This document shows, piece by piece, positions 30,590 to 43,625 of a stretch of 64,000 nucleotides of DNA (position 1 is its first letter; each line of letters opens with the position of its first letter). The stretch is from DALYLB01 sp033763135 (GTDB lineage: Bacteria; Acidobacteriota; Blastocatellia; RBC074). The DNA is taken from assembly GCA_033763135.1 (NCBI GenBank), contig JANRKY010000325.1:1-64000 (forward strand), given 5' to 3'. The notes beneath the pieces were generated by a model, which was given only the letters and a program-made list of their open reading frames with translations, was not told the origin of the DNA and did not search any database. Made by a program: the position numbers and the translations under genes.

Positions 30590-30650
30590 AAACGCAGGAG
30601 AGGGAAGGAACGGAGCGGCGACGCTTCCGTTTCTTCCCTCTCTTGCGTTT
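30590..30650. terminator. Bidirectional hairpin terminator
   Basis: An almost fully complementary stem spans AAACGCA...TGCGTTT at its base and continues through GAGGGAAGG / TTCTTCCCTC to GGAGCG / CGCTTCC around a GCGA loop. It lies between the convergent desaturase (+) and small-protein (-) genes, touching the stop of the latter. Confidence 0.85.
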
Positions 30651-30847
30651 CAGGCGGTCGGCGCGGGGGCCTCTTTCTCGGGGAGCTGCAGCCGGCGATA
30701 TTCGTTGAGCAGGTCCTGCATGATGTCGGAGAAGGTCCAGTTGGGATCGAGGTCGGGTTGGGCCTTCATTCGCTCATCGAAGAGGCGATAGGCGCGGGGG
30801 CGCGCCCAGGCGAAAAAATGCGCGAGTTCCTGATCAATTTCAGCCAT
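30650..30847 (-). CDS. Small conserved-looking hypothetical protein
   Basis: A 65-residue cytoplasmic protein beginning MAEIDQELAHFFAWARPRAY, with a helical charged middle and a Pro/Ala-rich end (EKEAPAPTA). A TGAGGATC sequence lies about nine bases upstream of its ATG. It fills an otherwise gene-free stretch, ends exactly at a shared terminator, and is divergent from the DUF4197 gene. No family was recognised. A much longer frame on the same strand runs upstream across DUF4197 but is antisense noise. Confidence 0.6.
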   Translation of the reverse strand: MAEIDQELAHFFAWARPRAYRLFDERMKAQPDLDPNWTFSDIMQDLLNEYRRLQLPEKEAPAPTA

Positions 30848-31039
30848 GGGCCGGATCCTCAGTCTGGATGGTTCGAAGAAAATCGGAGAGCCGGCGGGAT
30901 TGTCAAATGTTGTCGCCGGTCTGTCAAGGATTCGGCGCGGAGCGTTGACTTGAGGCGGGAGGATCGGCAAACTCCGGGCAACGCGCCGATGCAGGCGAGG
31001 GGGTGTTTTTTCAGGCATTTCGAAAACAAGGAGAATGGC

Positions 31040-31750
<711 letters not shown>

Positions 31751-31811
31751 CACTCGTTCGGATTTCCAAGGCGTCGTTCATGTCGCGTGGCGACCCCCGG
31801 AAAGAATGAAA

Positions 31812-31880
31812 ATCTCATCCACGAAGACACACGAAGAGACACGAAGACGAGGCTCCCCTTCGTGCGACTTCGTGGATGAT
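31812..31880. repeat. ACGAAG-type hairpin repeat, copy 1
   Basis: The left arm CATCCACGAAG followed by CACACGAAGAGACACGAAG pairs with the right arm CTTCGTGCGACTTCGTGGATG. It is closely followed by TTTCCCGAGGAG, which is also found after copy 4 (45154-45230) and provides the ribosome-binding site of the ceramidase-like gene at 31897. A similar approx. 25-base left flank (CCGGAAAGAATGAAA here, CCGAAAGCAATGAAA there) suggests the repeat unit is longer than the hairpin. Confidence 0.85.
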
Positions 31881-31896
31881 TTCCCGAGGAGACATC

Positions 31897-33618
31897 ATGA
31901 GTCGAGGCGCTGTGTTGGGATTGTTGATTGTGGGCGCGGCGATGGCGGGGCTCTCGCTGCGGGGAAACGAGGCGGCGGGGCAGCCGAAGGCGGGATTGCG
32001 CGCCGGGGCGGCCGCGATTGCGATCACGCCGTTCGGGCCGAATCCCGAGTGGAAGGGGACGATCACGGCCTCGGGCGTCTGGGGCGAGCGATTCGAGGAT
32101 CGGAACGGCAACGGCGTGTGGGACGGGGGCGAGCCCTTCGAGGACGACGAGCGCAACACGGCCATCGATCGCAGTTCGAAGAACAAGTACGACGGCGTCT
32201 ATCTGGCGGGCTTCGGAGACAAGCGGCTGGCGACGGGCAGGCACGATGATCTGTGGGCGCGGACGGTCGTCCTCGATTACGGATCGACGCGGATCGCGAT
32301 CGTCTCGATCGATGTCATCGGATACTACTCCGAGGGAAGCTATTACGGCATCAACCACATTCGAGAGCGGCTCGCTCCGGCCCTTGGGATTCAGGAGATT
32401 CTCGTCGCCAGCACCCACAGCCACGAAGGTCCCGACACGATCGGCGCCTGGGGAGACGGCCCCCTCAAGGACGGGAAGTATCCGATGTATCTGCGCTTCG
32501 TGGACGAGCAGATCGCGCGAAGCATCTCGCTGGCCGCAAGCCGGCTGGAGCCTGTGCGCCTGCGCCTGGGCCGGACCGATCCGCGCAAATCGCCCAGCCT
32601 CGCGGGCATGCAGACCCGCACGAGCGGGCGGCCGCCGCATTTCTTCGATGAAGAGCTGCGCGTCATGCAGTTTCTCGGCGCGCGCGACCGGGCGGTTGCC
32701 ACGATCGTCAACTGGAATACCCACCCGGAATCGATGGAGGACAAGAACACCGTCCTGACCTCCGACTTTCCCCACGCGATTCGCGAGTCGATCGAGAAAC
32801 GATATGGCGGCGCCGCGCTCTTCATCAACGGCGCGATCGGCGCCGCCGAGATCATCGGCGATACGAACAACAGAAATCGCGACCGCATACGCTTCGACGG
32901 CCGCGACTTTCCGCTCGACGCAAAGAGCAATCGTCCCGTCTTCACATTCGAACGGACCGAGGCCATCGGACGCGACGTTGCCCGCGCCGCGATCGAGGCT
33001 TTGACGGCCGGCGAGATGAGCCGCGCCGACGCCCTGCGCGTGCGAAAAGCCGATCTGCGACTGCCGATGGACAATCCGGGCTATCTCTTTCTCGCCCGCC
33101 TCGGCGTGTTCGACACCATCCCCGTCCCCGCCGACGGCTCCGACCCCCAGGTCCGCACCACGATCTACGCCATCGACCTCGGCGACGCCCAGATCGTCAC
33201 CACCCCCGGCGAACTCTTCCCCGAAGTCTTCTATGGCGTCGCCAGATACAAACGCGCCGATTGCCCCCAGGCCGATACCGGCGCCCCCTACGAACCCTCC
33301 ATCCGCGACGCCATGACCGCGAAGCATCGCTTCATGTTCGGCCTCTGCCCCGATGAACTCGGCTATCTCGTTCCGGGCTATGACTGGCGCCGCGAACCCC
33401 TCGACCTCAAAAAGATGGACATCAAACAGGCCGTCGATCCCTGCAGGGAGAAGGGCGTCCCAAACCACTATCACGAAACCAACTCCGCCAGCTCCGCTCT
33501 CACTCGCGCCTCCGCCTGCGCCACCGTCGCCCTCCTCACCGGAAAACTTCCTCCCATCCCCGCCTGCCGCGACACCGCAACCTTCTCCGATTTCGTCCGT
33601 CAACTCCCGCCCCCATGA
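31897..33618 (+). CDS. Neutral/alkaline ceramidase-like secreted hydrolase
   Basis: A 573-residue protein with a signal sequence (MSRGAVLGLLIVGAAMAGLS). The N-terminal domain resembles neutral/alkaline non-lysosomal ceramidases: AGAAAIAITPFGP, IAIVSIDVIGYY and especially ASTHSHEGPDTIGAWG, matching the zinc-site motif THTHSGP. Downstream are VNWNTHPESMED and FINGAIGAAE. It is shorter than classic ceramidases (about 650-700) and lacks an obvious C-terminal Ig domain, so the substrate may be another lipid amide. Start at 31897 uses the GAGGAG delivered by the preceding repeat. Confidence 0.78.
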   Translation: MSRGAVLGLLIVGAAMAGLSLRGNEAAGQPKAGLRAGAAAIAITPFGPNPEWKGTITASGVWGERFEDRNGNGVWDGGEPFEDDERNTAIDRSSKNKYDGVYLAGFGDKRLATGRHDDLWARTVVLDYGSTRIAIVSIDVIGYYSEGSYYGINHIRERLAPALGIQEILVASTHSHEGPDTIGAWGDGPLKDGKYPMYLRFVDEQIARSISLAASRLEPVRLRLGRTDPRKSPSLAGMQTRTSGRPPHFFDEELRVMQFLGARDRAVATIVNWNTHPESMEDKNTVLTSDFPHAIRESIEKRYGGAALFINGAIGAAEIIGDTNNRNRDRIRFDGRDFPLDAKSNRPVFTFERTEAIGRDVARAAIEALTAGEMSRADALRVRKADLRLPMDNPGYLFLARLGVFDTIPVPADGSDPQVRTTIYAIDLGDAQIVTTPGELFPEVFYGVARYKRADCPQADTGAPYEPSIRDAMTAKHRFMFGLCPDELGYLVPGYDWRREPLDLKKMDIKQAVDPCREKGVPNHYHETNSASSALTRASACATVALLTGKLPPIPACRDTATFSDFVRQLPPP

Positions 33619-34169
33619 ACGCCTTCTTCGCTCCCGGATGAACCCATCCCAATCCGCCAACCCCTTCTCTCCCGCGCTCGCAGGATCACGGGAATGTATA
33701 GAATTTACACCATTTACGCGACCCCAAACGCTTGCTCAATTATGAGAGACATAGAAACTTTTAATGCATAGATGCTTCCATTCGAGGGGGATCCGATGTA
33801 TAAATACGGCGTCCCATTCCTCGCAGATTTCCCCTAGTAACGAAAACTTGAATTAGTTGCATCCCATCCCTTGAAAGTGGTTTTCCTGAAAACGTGTGAG
33901 CTAAGCATTCGTGTGTAACCAGGACGACCCTTTAAATTTCAGTAAAGCTACACACAACAGAAGAGAGCCTGCTTGCTTGTCAATCAATCCTTCCCTGGCT
34001 GCGCAAGGCTGATGTGAAAAGTAGCGACACACACATCCGATAGGACATATCCGTTCTTGAACAAATTGCCTGTGCCCCGGCTGCGAAGCGGTCTGGGCCG
34101 ACGTGTGCCTCGGCCGACTCGAAGTGGAATAACCAAAGGTGCCCAACCTAAGGATAAGGAGAAACAGGA
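33619..34169 (+). other. 550-base gene-free, AT-richer leader with nested hairpins
   Basis: No gene was recognised in this stretch, which is markedly richer in A/T than neighbouring DNA. A two-tier hairpin is visible: GTGTGTA (33911-33917) pairs with TACACAC (33949-33955) and encloses CTTTA/TAAAG (33930-33934 and 33943-33947). A second hairpin, GGCCGA/TCGGCC, lies at 34096-34115. It probably contains the promoter and a long leader of the kinase gene; a small RNA is possible. Confidence 0.5.
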
Positions 34170-36113
<1,944 letters not shown>

Positions 36114-36186
36114 CCTCCCGAGGTCGGCCGGCGGACGGCAAACAAGAAGAGAATTCATATGTTCGTGGGAGAGAGGAACAGAATCC

Positions 36187-37830
36187 GTGTTGGGAAAGAG
36201 TCGATTGACATGCTTTCGCGCAGTGTTGTGTCTTCTGGGGATCAATTTGTCGGTGATGTTGGCGATCGGAGCGCTGGCCCAGGTGGAGATCGTTCCGAGC
36301 AGATCGCGGACGGTGCGCGGGAATGGCAAGACGACGGGCGGCGCGAATCAGGGAAAGGCGAAATCGAAGCCCCGCGCCGGAGCGGCGGGGCGGGGAGAAG
36401 GAGAGGCGGCGAGCGCGCCCGCGGCGCCGCGAGAGGCGCCGGCGATGACCCGGCCGCTCGAATTCTCGATTGTGTCGCCCGCACTGCATGAACTGACGCC
36501 GAAGCCGGCGCCGCAGCCCGAACCGGTCGCCTCGCCTTCGCAAACGGCGCCTGCGGCGGAATCGGTCGCGCCCGCAGCCGGAACGGCCGGCGTTGGCGGA
36601 GAGGAGAAAGAGAAACCTGCGGCGGTGGCGGGAGCGGTTGCGGAACCGAAGGCCACTGCGGAGCCCGTGCCCGTCGCTGCGCCGGTCGTCGCTGCGCCGG
36701 TTGTTGCTGAAAAGGAGGCTGCATCGGAGAAGGGGCCGGAGAAGGCGCCGGAGAAGATGGAGGAGAAGCGAGAGACTCAGGCGCCGGCGCCATTGCAGGA
36801 GGCCGCGGAGAAGCCCGTCGCCGCCGCACCGCCGCCGCTCGAAGGCAAGCGGGCGATTGCGGCGGAGAGCGGAAAGGAGACGGCGGCGCCGAGGGCGGTC
36901 AAGGCGCCGGAGCAGGTCTTCACCTATGAGTACAACTCGATCACCAGCGATCCTCGCGGGCGCGTCGTCAGCTCGGAGAAACGGGTTGGACGCTATTTGA
37001 GCGAAGAGATCGGCCCGGGCATGGTGCTGGAGATGGTCGAGATTCCGGCCGGAAACTTCCTCATGGGCGCGTCCGAACTGGCGCTGCAGCAGTTGCAGAA
37101 GGAGGCCGCCGCGGAGTTGGGGAAGAAGCTGGAGGGGCGGGTTGTCGAGCGGCTTCCCTGGGAGGGGCCGCAGCGCGTCGTCAAGGTGAACGGATTTCAT
37201 ATGAGCAAGTTCGAGATCACGCAGGCGCAGTGGCGGGCGGTCGCCGCGCTGCCGAAAGTGAAGCTCGAACTGATGGCCGAACCCAGCGAATTTCGCGGCG
37301 ACAATCTGCCCGTCGAGCGAATCACCTGGGACGAGGCCGTCGAGTTTTGCGCGCGCCTCACCCGGGCTACGGGGCGAAAATACCGCCTGCCGACCGAGGC
37401 CGAATGGGAGTATGCCTGCCGCGCGGGCTCCGAGTCCTCCTTCCATTTCGGAGAAACGCTCACGACCGAATGGGCCAGCTTCAACGGCAAGCACCCCTTC
37501 GGAAAATCGCCCAAGGGCGAAGCCCGACTGCAACCGAGCCCCGTCGGCAGCTATGGCCTGGCCAATGCGTTCGGGCTGTACGATATGCACGGAAATGTCT
37601 GGGAATGGTGCCAGGACAACTGGCACGAAACCCACCTTGGCGCGCCGGATGAAGCCCATCTCTGGAACGCCTCCGGGATCGCCTATCTCAAAGCGTTGCG
37701 CGGCGGCGCGTGGGACAGTCTCGCCATCGAAAGCCGCTCCTCCTCACGAAATCGAATGACAGCAGGCATCCGCCTGAACAGCATCGGCTTCCGCGTCGTC
37801 GCGGAGCCGGCGTCGTCCAACATGAAATGA
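36187..37830 (+). CDS. FGE/SUMF1-like domain protein with long Pro/Ala/Glu-rich linker
   Basis: A 547-residue secreted protein starting at GTG 36187, with a signal segment ending LAIGALAQ. Residues about 40-245 are low-complexity, rich in Ala, Pro, Glu and Lys. Residues about 275-545 form an FGE-sulfatase (formylglycine-enzyme-like) domain: MVLEMVEIPAGNFLMGASE, YRLPTEAEWEYACRAGSE, FGLYDMHGNVWEWCQDNW and LRGGAWDSLAIESRSSSRNR. In true FGE the last motif carries the catalytic Cys pair; here there is none, so sulfatase activation is unlikely. It follows the kinase by 73 bases and may be a kinase-linked effector or sensor. Confidence 0.8.
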   Translation: MLGKSRLTCFRAVLCLLGINLSVMLAIGALAQVEIVPSRSRTVRGNGKTTGGANQGKAKSKPRAGAAGRGEGEAASAPAAPREAPAMTRPLEFSIVSPALHELTPKPAPQPEPVASPSQTAPAAESVAPAAGTAGVGGEEKEKPAAVAGAVAEPKATAEPVPVAAPVVAAPVVAEKEAASEKGPEKAPEKMEEKRETQAPAPLQEAAEKPVAAAPPPLEGKRAIAAESGKETAAPRAVKAPEQVFTYEYNSITSDPRGRVVSSEKRVGRYLSEEIGPGMVLEMVEIPAGNFLMGASELALQQLQKEAAAELGKKLEGRVVERLPWEGPQRVVKVNGFHMSKFEITQAQWRAVAALPKVKLELMAEPSEFRGDNLPVERITWDEAVEFCARLTRATGRKYRLPTEAEWEYACRAGSESSFHFGETLTTEWASFNGKHPFGKSPKGEARLQPSPVGSYGLANAFGLYDMHGNVWEWCQDNWHETHLGAPDEAHLWNASGIAYLKALRGGAWDSLAIESRSSSRNRMTAGIRLNSIGFRVVAEPASSNMK

Positions 37831-37831
37831 A

Positions 37832-37897
37832 CGAAGGCTCCCCGTCGCCTTCGAAGCATCGATGACGAAACGACCGAAGGTTCCCCGTCGCCTTCGA
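37832..37897 (+). repeat. Direct repeat of a 23-base palindromic unit
   Basis: CGAAGGcTCCCC-GTCGCCTTCGA occurs at 37832-37854 and again, with one base changed, at 37875-37897. Each copy is itself an inverted repeat (CGAAGG / CCTTCG). The pair begins just after the FGE-like gene stop and could act as tandem terminators. Confidence 0.8.
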
Positions 37898-37929
37898 TTC
37901 GAGGATTGCGTACCGAAAGGAGAAAATGA

Positions 37930-38697
37930 ATGAATAAGCAACAGACTTTGCTGGCTCTTCTGGGAATTCTGATTTTGGGGGGATTGATTGTCCGGGCGGG
38001 GAATCTGGTGGCGAATGTGGATCGCGAGGGGACGGACGTGCGGGAGATGAGGCTGACGAGCGCGCGCAGGCTCTCTGCGCGCGCGGAATCGCCGGCCGGA
38101 CTCGCGGGCCCGCTGGCGGCCTATCTCGGCGGACTCGAAGAGGCGGGCGCGAATCCGTTCGCCGCATTCATCGCGCCGCTGAGCGTTTCGCCGCAGATTC
38201 CGGCCAATACGGAGGGCGTGGCCGATCTCAATCCGATCAATCGATCGGGGATTCGGGCGCTCGTCCAGGTGCAGAAGATCGGACAGACCGAAACGATCTC
38301 GGGCTTCGCGACGGGGCTGGATCCCTACAAGGCCTATATCTCGCTCTTTTACGATGCGGGCGCGCCCGGGAGCGGGCCCTGCGCCTGCATCCCCAGCAAC
38401 CCGCCGCCCGCCGCGCTTCAGGCCACCTGCAAGACAAGCAATGCGCCCCCGATCAACTTCAGCCAGATGGTGATCGGCTACTGGCTGCCGCTGATCGGCA
38501 GCTCGACGCGCACGCTGCACGTTCTCAAGGCAGGCGCGGCCGATGCGCCCGTGCCGACGGCCTTTGCGCCGATCGAGAACATCGGGGCGATCTCGATCCG
38601 CGAAGACCTGCAGCTGGGACAGCCGCTGCCGTCCGCGCCCGATCCGAATCGATTTCAACTCCGCGCCTGCGGCCGGTTCCGCGTCGACAATAACTGA
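37930..38697 (+). CDS. Hypothetical protein with N-terminal membrane anchor
   Basis: A 255-residue protein with an N-terminal hydrophobic segment (LLALLGILILGGLIV). An Arg/Ala-rich helical part follows, then a beta-rich domain with LNPINRSGIRALVQVQKI, YKAYISLFYDAGAPG, a Cys cluster (PCACIPSNPPPAALQATC), and IENIGAISIREDLQLG. It looks like a superoxide-dismutase- or CHRD-like 'alkyl-acyl' sandwich only in outline; no family is claimed. It lies after the kinase and FGE-like genes on the same strand. GAAAGGAGAAA precedes the ATG. Confidence 0.6.
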   Translation: MNKQQTLLALLGILILGGLIVRAGNLVANVDREGTDVREMRLTSARRLSARAESPAGLAGPLAAYLGGLEEAGANPFAAFIAPLSVSPQIPANTEGVADLNPINRSGIRALVQVQKIGQTETISGFATGLDPYKAYISLFYDAGAPGSGPCACIPSNPPPAALQATCKTSNAPPINFSQMVIGYWLPLIGSSTRTLHVLKAGAADAPVPTAFAPIENIGAISIREDLQLGQPLPSAPDPNRFQLRACGRFRVDNN

Positions 38698-38728
38698 GGT
38701 ATTCGTTCCCGTCGCAGAATAAACATCT

Positions 38729-38801
38729 CATCCACGAAGAAACACGAAGAAGCACGAAGACATCCCCATTCTTCGTGTTTCTTCGTGTTTCTTCGTGGAT
38801 G
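38729..38801. repeat. ACGAAG-type hairpin repeat, copy 2
   Basis: The left arm CATCCACGAAG-AAACACGAAG-AAGCACGAAG consists of three 10-base units and faces CTTCGTGTTT-CTTCGTGTTT-CTTCGTGGATG. Pairing is nearly perfect over about 32 base pairs around a loop CATCCCCAT. It lies between the hypothetical gene and thiS. Confidence 0.88.
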
Positions 38802-38870
38802 AATTCATGAAGCGCAAATGGGGAGCGCGGGCGGCTTGTCCCATCCGGCGGGCTGTTGGATAATGCGCGC

Positions 38871-39089
38871 GTGAGTGAAAATCCCGTCATCGAAATTGTC
38901 GTAAATGGAGAGGGCTATCGCATTGTGTCCGGGGCGAAGATTCCGGATCTGGTTCGCGAACTGGCCCTCACGCCCGAGCGTCTGGCGATCGAGTTGAATC
39001 GCGATATCCTGCCGCGAGGACGCTGGGCCGAGACGACGCTGCAACCGGGCGACGCGCTGGAGATCGTTCATTTCGTCGGCGGCGGATGA
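38871..39089 (+). CDS. thiS: Sulfur carrier protein ThiS
   Basis: A 72-residue ubiquitin-like protein: IEIVVNGEGYRIVSGAKIPDL at the N-terminus, ALTPERLAIELNRDILPRGRW in the middle and DALEIVHFVGGG at the end. The 'ValGluxNxxixPR' strand and terminal Gly-Gly are typical of ThiS, which carries the thiocarboxylate sulfur for the thiazole of thiamine. Start at GTG 38871 gives normal ThiS length; a TTG at 38856 is an alternative. ThiG is not adjacent. It is the second ThiS/MoaD-like carrier in the window. Confidence 0.85.
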   Translation: MSENPVIEIVVNGEGYRIVSGAKIPDLVRELALTPERLAIELNRDILPRGRWAETTLQPGDALEIVHFVGGG

Positions 39090-39214
39090 GCGGCTGCGCG
39101 CTTCCCATTCCGCCTGCCCGGGTCCTGTCGCGAAGCCTCGTTTTCTCTTGTGCGCCCGCAATTCACCGGGCGTCCGCTGTTGCATTGAGTTCATCTTCCC
39201 GGAGACCCCCTCAT

Positions 39215-40507
39215 ATGATGATCAGAAAATACCGGCTTGTCCGATTCTCGTTTCTGCTCGCGATCTTGTTGTGCGCGCTGGCGCCCGCGTTCGCGCAGAC
39301 GCCGCGCAATGAGAAGCCCGAATCGGTGGGGGTGTCGGCGGCGCGCCTGCAGCGCATCAATCGTCTGATCGAGCAGAAGATCAAGGACGGGAAACTGGTC
39401 AACGCGATCACGCTGGTGGCGCGGCGGGGGAAGCTGGTCCATTTTGAAACGTTCGGCAAGGCCGATGTCGAAGCCGACAAGCCGTTGAAGAAGGACGCCA
39501 TCTTCCGCATCTACTCGATGACCAAGCCGATCACCACGCTGGCGGCGATGATGCTCTATGAAGAAGGCAGGTTTCAGCTCAACGACCCGCTCTATCTGTA
39601 TCTGCCCGAGTTTCGCGACGTCGAGGTGTATCAGGAGAACGGCCAGCCCGGCGGCGCCCGCGTCAAGCCCCGACGCCCGATATCGCCGCGCGACCTGATG
39701 TCGCATACCGCGGGACTGACGTACGGCGCGTTCGGCGATACGCCGGTGGATCGGCAGTATCGAGCGGCCAACCTGCTGGACGGCTCGATGACGCTCGCCG
39801 ATTTTTCGAAGAAGGTCGCTTCGCTGCCGCTGCTCTTTCATCCCGGCGAACGCTGGAATTACGGCGTGAACACGGACATTCTCGGCCGTCTGGTCGAGGC
39901 GCTTTCCGGCGTCTCGCTCGATGAATTTTTCCGCGAGCGCATCTTCAAGCCGCTGGGCATGAACGATACCGCGTTTGAGGTGCCGGCCGCGAAGCTCGAC
40001 CGCTTTCCGGTCACCTATCAGTGGGACGGCGCGGGCAAGCGCGTCATTGCGGATCATCCGGGGAAAAGCCGGTTCGCCAGCCCCGCGAAGTTCTATTCCG
40101 GCGGCGGCGGGCTGGTTTCGACGGCGTCCGATTATCTGCGCTTTTGTCAGTTGATGTTGAACGGCGGCGAACTGGATGGCGTGCGGCTGCTGAGTCCGAA
40201 AACGGTCCAGCTGATGACGATGAACCACACCGCGCAGGCGCAGAAGCCCGTCGCCGGCGTGGCGCTCGGCGACGGCGCGGAGTTCGGGTTGGGCTATCGG
40301 GTGATTGTCGATGCCGCCGCCAATCAGCGGGTCGGTTCGTCAGGCACGATCGACTGGGGCGGATTCGCCTCGACCAGCTTCTTCATCGATCCGAAAGAGC
40401 AGTTGATCGGCATTCTGATGACCCAGAAACTGCCCACCGACAACCGGCTGACGGTTGAATTTCGCACGGCGGTCTATCAGGCGATCATCGAATCCTATCT
40501 GCGCTGA
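39215..40507 (+). CDS. Secreted serine hydrolase (class C beta-lactamase family)
   Basis: A 430-residue protein with a signal peptide cut after PAFAQ. The catalytic S-x-x-K is Ser101-Met-Thr-Lys104, and the YxN-type motif is around Tyr216 (RWNYGVNTDILG). The region GYRVIVDAAANQRVGSSGTIDWGG supplies the third (KTG-like, here SSG) motif. Such proteins are usually esterases or peptidases rather than antibiotic-degrading enzymes. ATG 39215 was chosen, with CGGAGA upstream; ATG 39218 is equivalent. The gap from thiS is 125 bases. Confidence 0.88.
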   Translation: MMIRKYRLVRFSFLLAILLCALAPAFAQTPRNEKPESVGVSAARLQRINRLIEQKIKDGKLVNAITLVARRGKLVHFETFGKADVEADKPLKKDAIFRIYSMTKPITTLAAMMLYEEGRFQLNDPLYLYLPEFRDVEVYQENGQPGGARVKPRRPISPRDLMSHTAGLTYGAFGDTPVDRQYRAANLLDGSMTLADFSKKVASLPLLFHPGERWNYGVNTDILGRLVEALSGVSLDEFFRERIFKPLGMNDTAFEVPAAKLDRFPVTYQWDGAGKRVIADHPGKSRFASPAKFYSGGGGLVSTASDYLRFCQLMLNGGELDGVRLLSPKTVQLMTMNHTAQAQKPVAGVALGDGAEFGLGYRVIVDAAANQRVGSSGTIDWGGFASTSFFIDPKEQLIGILMTQKLPTDNRLTVEFRTAVYQAIIESYLR

Positions 40508-40590
40508 ATCCGTTCCGGCAATCCTCGGACAGAAGGGCGACGCAACGCAGGGCACGGCCCGGCTTCATGTGCCGCACCCAGCAAGAAGAG

Positions 40591-40680
40591 GAGAAACCAC
40601 GAAGAGACGAAGTCCACGAAGAATACAGAAAGGAAACAATGGCCTTCTTCTTCGTGACCTTCGTTTCTTCGTGGTTTCTC
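40591..40680. repeat. ACGAAG-type hairpin repeat, copy 3
   Basis: GAGAAACCACGAAGAGACGAAG at the left pairs with CTTCGTTTCTTCGTGGTTTCTC at the right. Arms total about 33 bases with few mismatches, and the loop holds ATACAGAAAGGAAACAATGG. It is the main feature of the 300-base gap between two hydrolase genes; nothing else was recognised there. Confidence 0.85.
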
Positions 40681-40810
40681 TTATTTTTATGCCCCAATTT
40701 CCGCCACGGGTTTTGTTCATTGGCCGATGAATGGCCTGGCGCGGATTTGGAACGGCGCGTTGACCGGCGAAAAGCCGGAGCGCGTGTCGCAGGGAGAAAA
40801 ATAGGGCGTT

Positions 40811-41983
<1,173 letters not shown>

Positions 41984-41985
41984 AT

Positions 41986-42180
41986 CAGACCAAGGAACAT
42001 TCGGACAAGAAAACTCAATCACGGGGGGCACGCTTTGGCGCCTACACTAAATCGGGCCCAAAAACATTGGGACAGAAGGGCTGAACCACGGGGAGTACGG
42101 GGCTTCGATGATTATTGATCCCCGTGTTCCCCGTGTTCCTCGTGGTTGATATTTCTTGTCCGAATGGTTCCTGGCCCGAT
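41986..42180. repeat. Complex inverted-repeat element with a third partial arm
   Basis: An arm at 42050-42103 (ATCGGGCC, then ACATTGGGACAGAA, then AACCACGGGGAGTACGGGG) faces a complementary arm at 42118-42180 ending CGAATGGTTCCTGGCCCGAT. A third, direct partial copy (AGGAACATTCGGACAAGAAAA, then ATCACGGGG) lies at about 41988-42031. The centre is repeated CCCCGTGTT units. It fills the space between two convergent hydrolase genes and resembles a miniature inverted-repeat element. Confidence 0.8.
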
Positions 42181-42233
42181 GTAGCCCCCCAGGTCCGAGT
42201 AAGGCCGGTTCCCGTCGAGCTTCCCGGCGAAAG

Positions 42234-43274
<1,041 letters not shown>

Positions 43275-43417
43275 GATGTGCCTCCTCGTACGCGCGGCGA
43301 GACCGCCTCCGCGCCGCGCTTTTTGCCGGTTTTTCCCTTTGTTCTGATTGGTTCGCGAATATAGGTCGCGCGCCTCGGAGAGTCAATCGCGAGAATTTCA
43401 AGATCTCTTCCGGGATA

Positions 43418-43445
43418 TTGACCTTTTCTCGGGGACGATGATAGT
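43418..43445 (+). promoter_or_regulatory. Candidate sigma-70-type promoter of the sulfatase gene
   Basis: TTGACC (43418-43423) and GATAGT (43440-43445) are 16 bases apart. The start point would fall near 43452, inside the palindromic operator at 43447-43466. Confidence 0.4.
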
Positions 43446-43446
43446 G

Positions 43447-43466
43447 TTTACTGACCGGTCGGTAAA
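43447..43466. promoter_or_regulatory. TetR-type palindromic operator
   Basis: TTTACTGACCGGTCGGTAAA is a 20-base palindrome broken at only one symmetric pair. The central GACCGGTC flanked by GTAAA-type ends is the form of TetR-family operators. It overlaps the predicted transcription start, so repression is expected. A TetR regulator is encoded at 53487, but no second copy of the operator was seen near that gene, so pairing is unproven. Confidence 0.65.
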
Positions 43467-43625
43467 GTAGCGGTCGCCGACGGGGAAGCGGATTTAAACA
43501 GGCCCGCGTTTCGCTACGCGCAAAGATCAAAAGAAAAATCATGTGGTGGAAGGTCCTGGGGGGGCGAGAGGCTGCGCGGGGCGAGAGCGATCGATCGAGT
43601 AAAAGAGACGATTGGAGGACGGTTT

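Noticed and set aside
36187..37830. FGE-like protein as maturase for the sulfatase at 43626
   Set aside because: The C-terminal motif lacks the catalytic Cys pair of true formylglycine-generating enzymes, and the genes are not adjacent.
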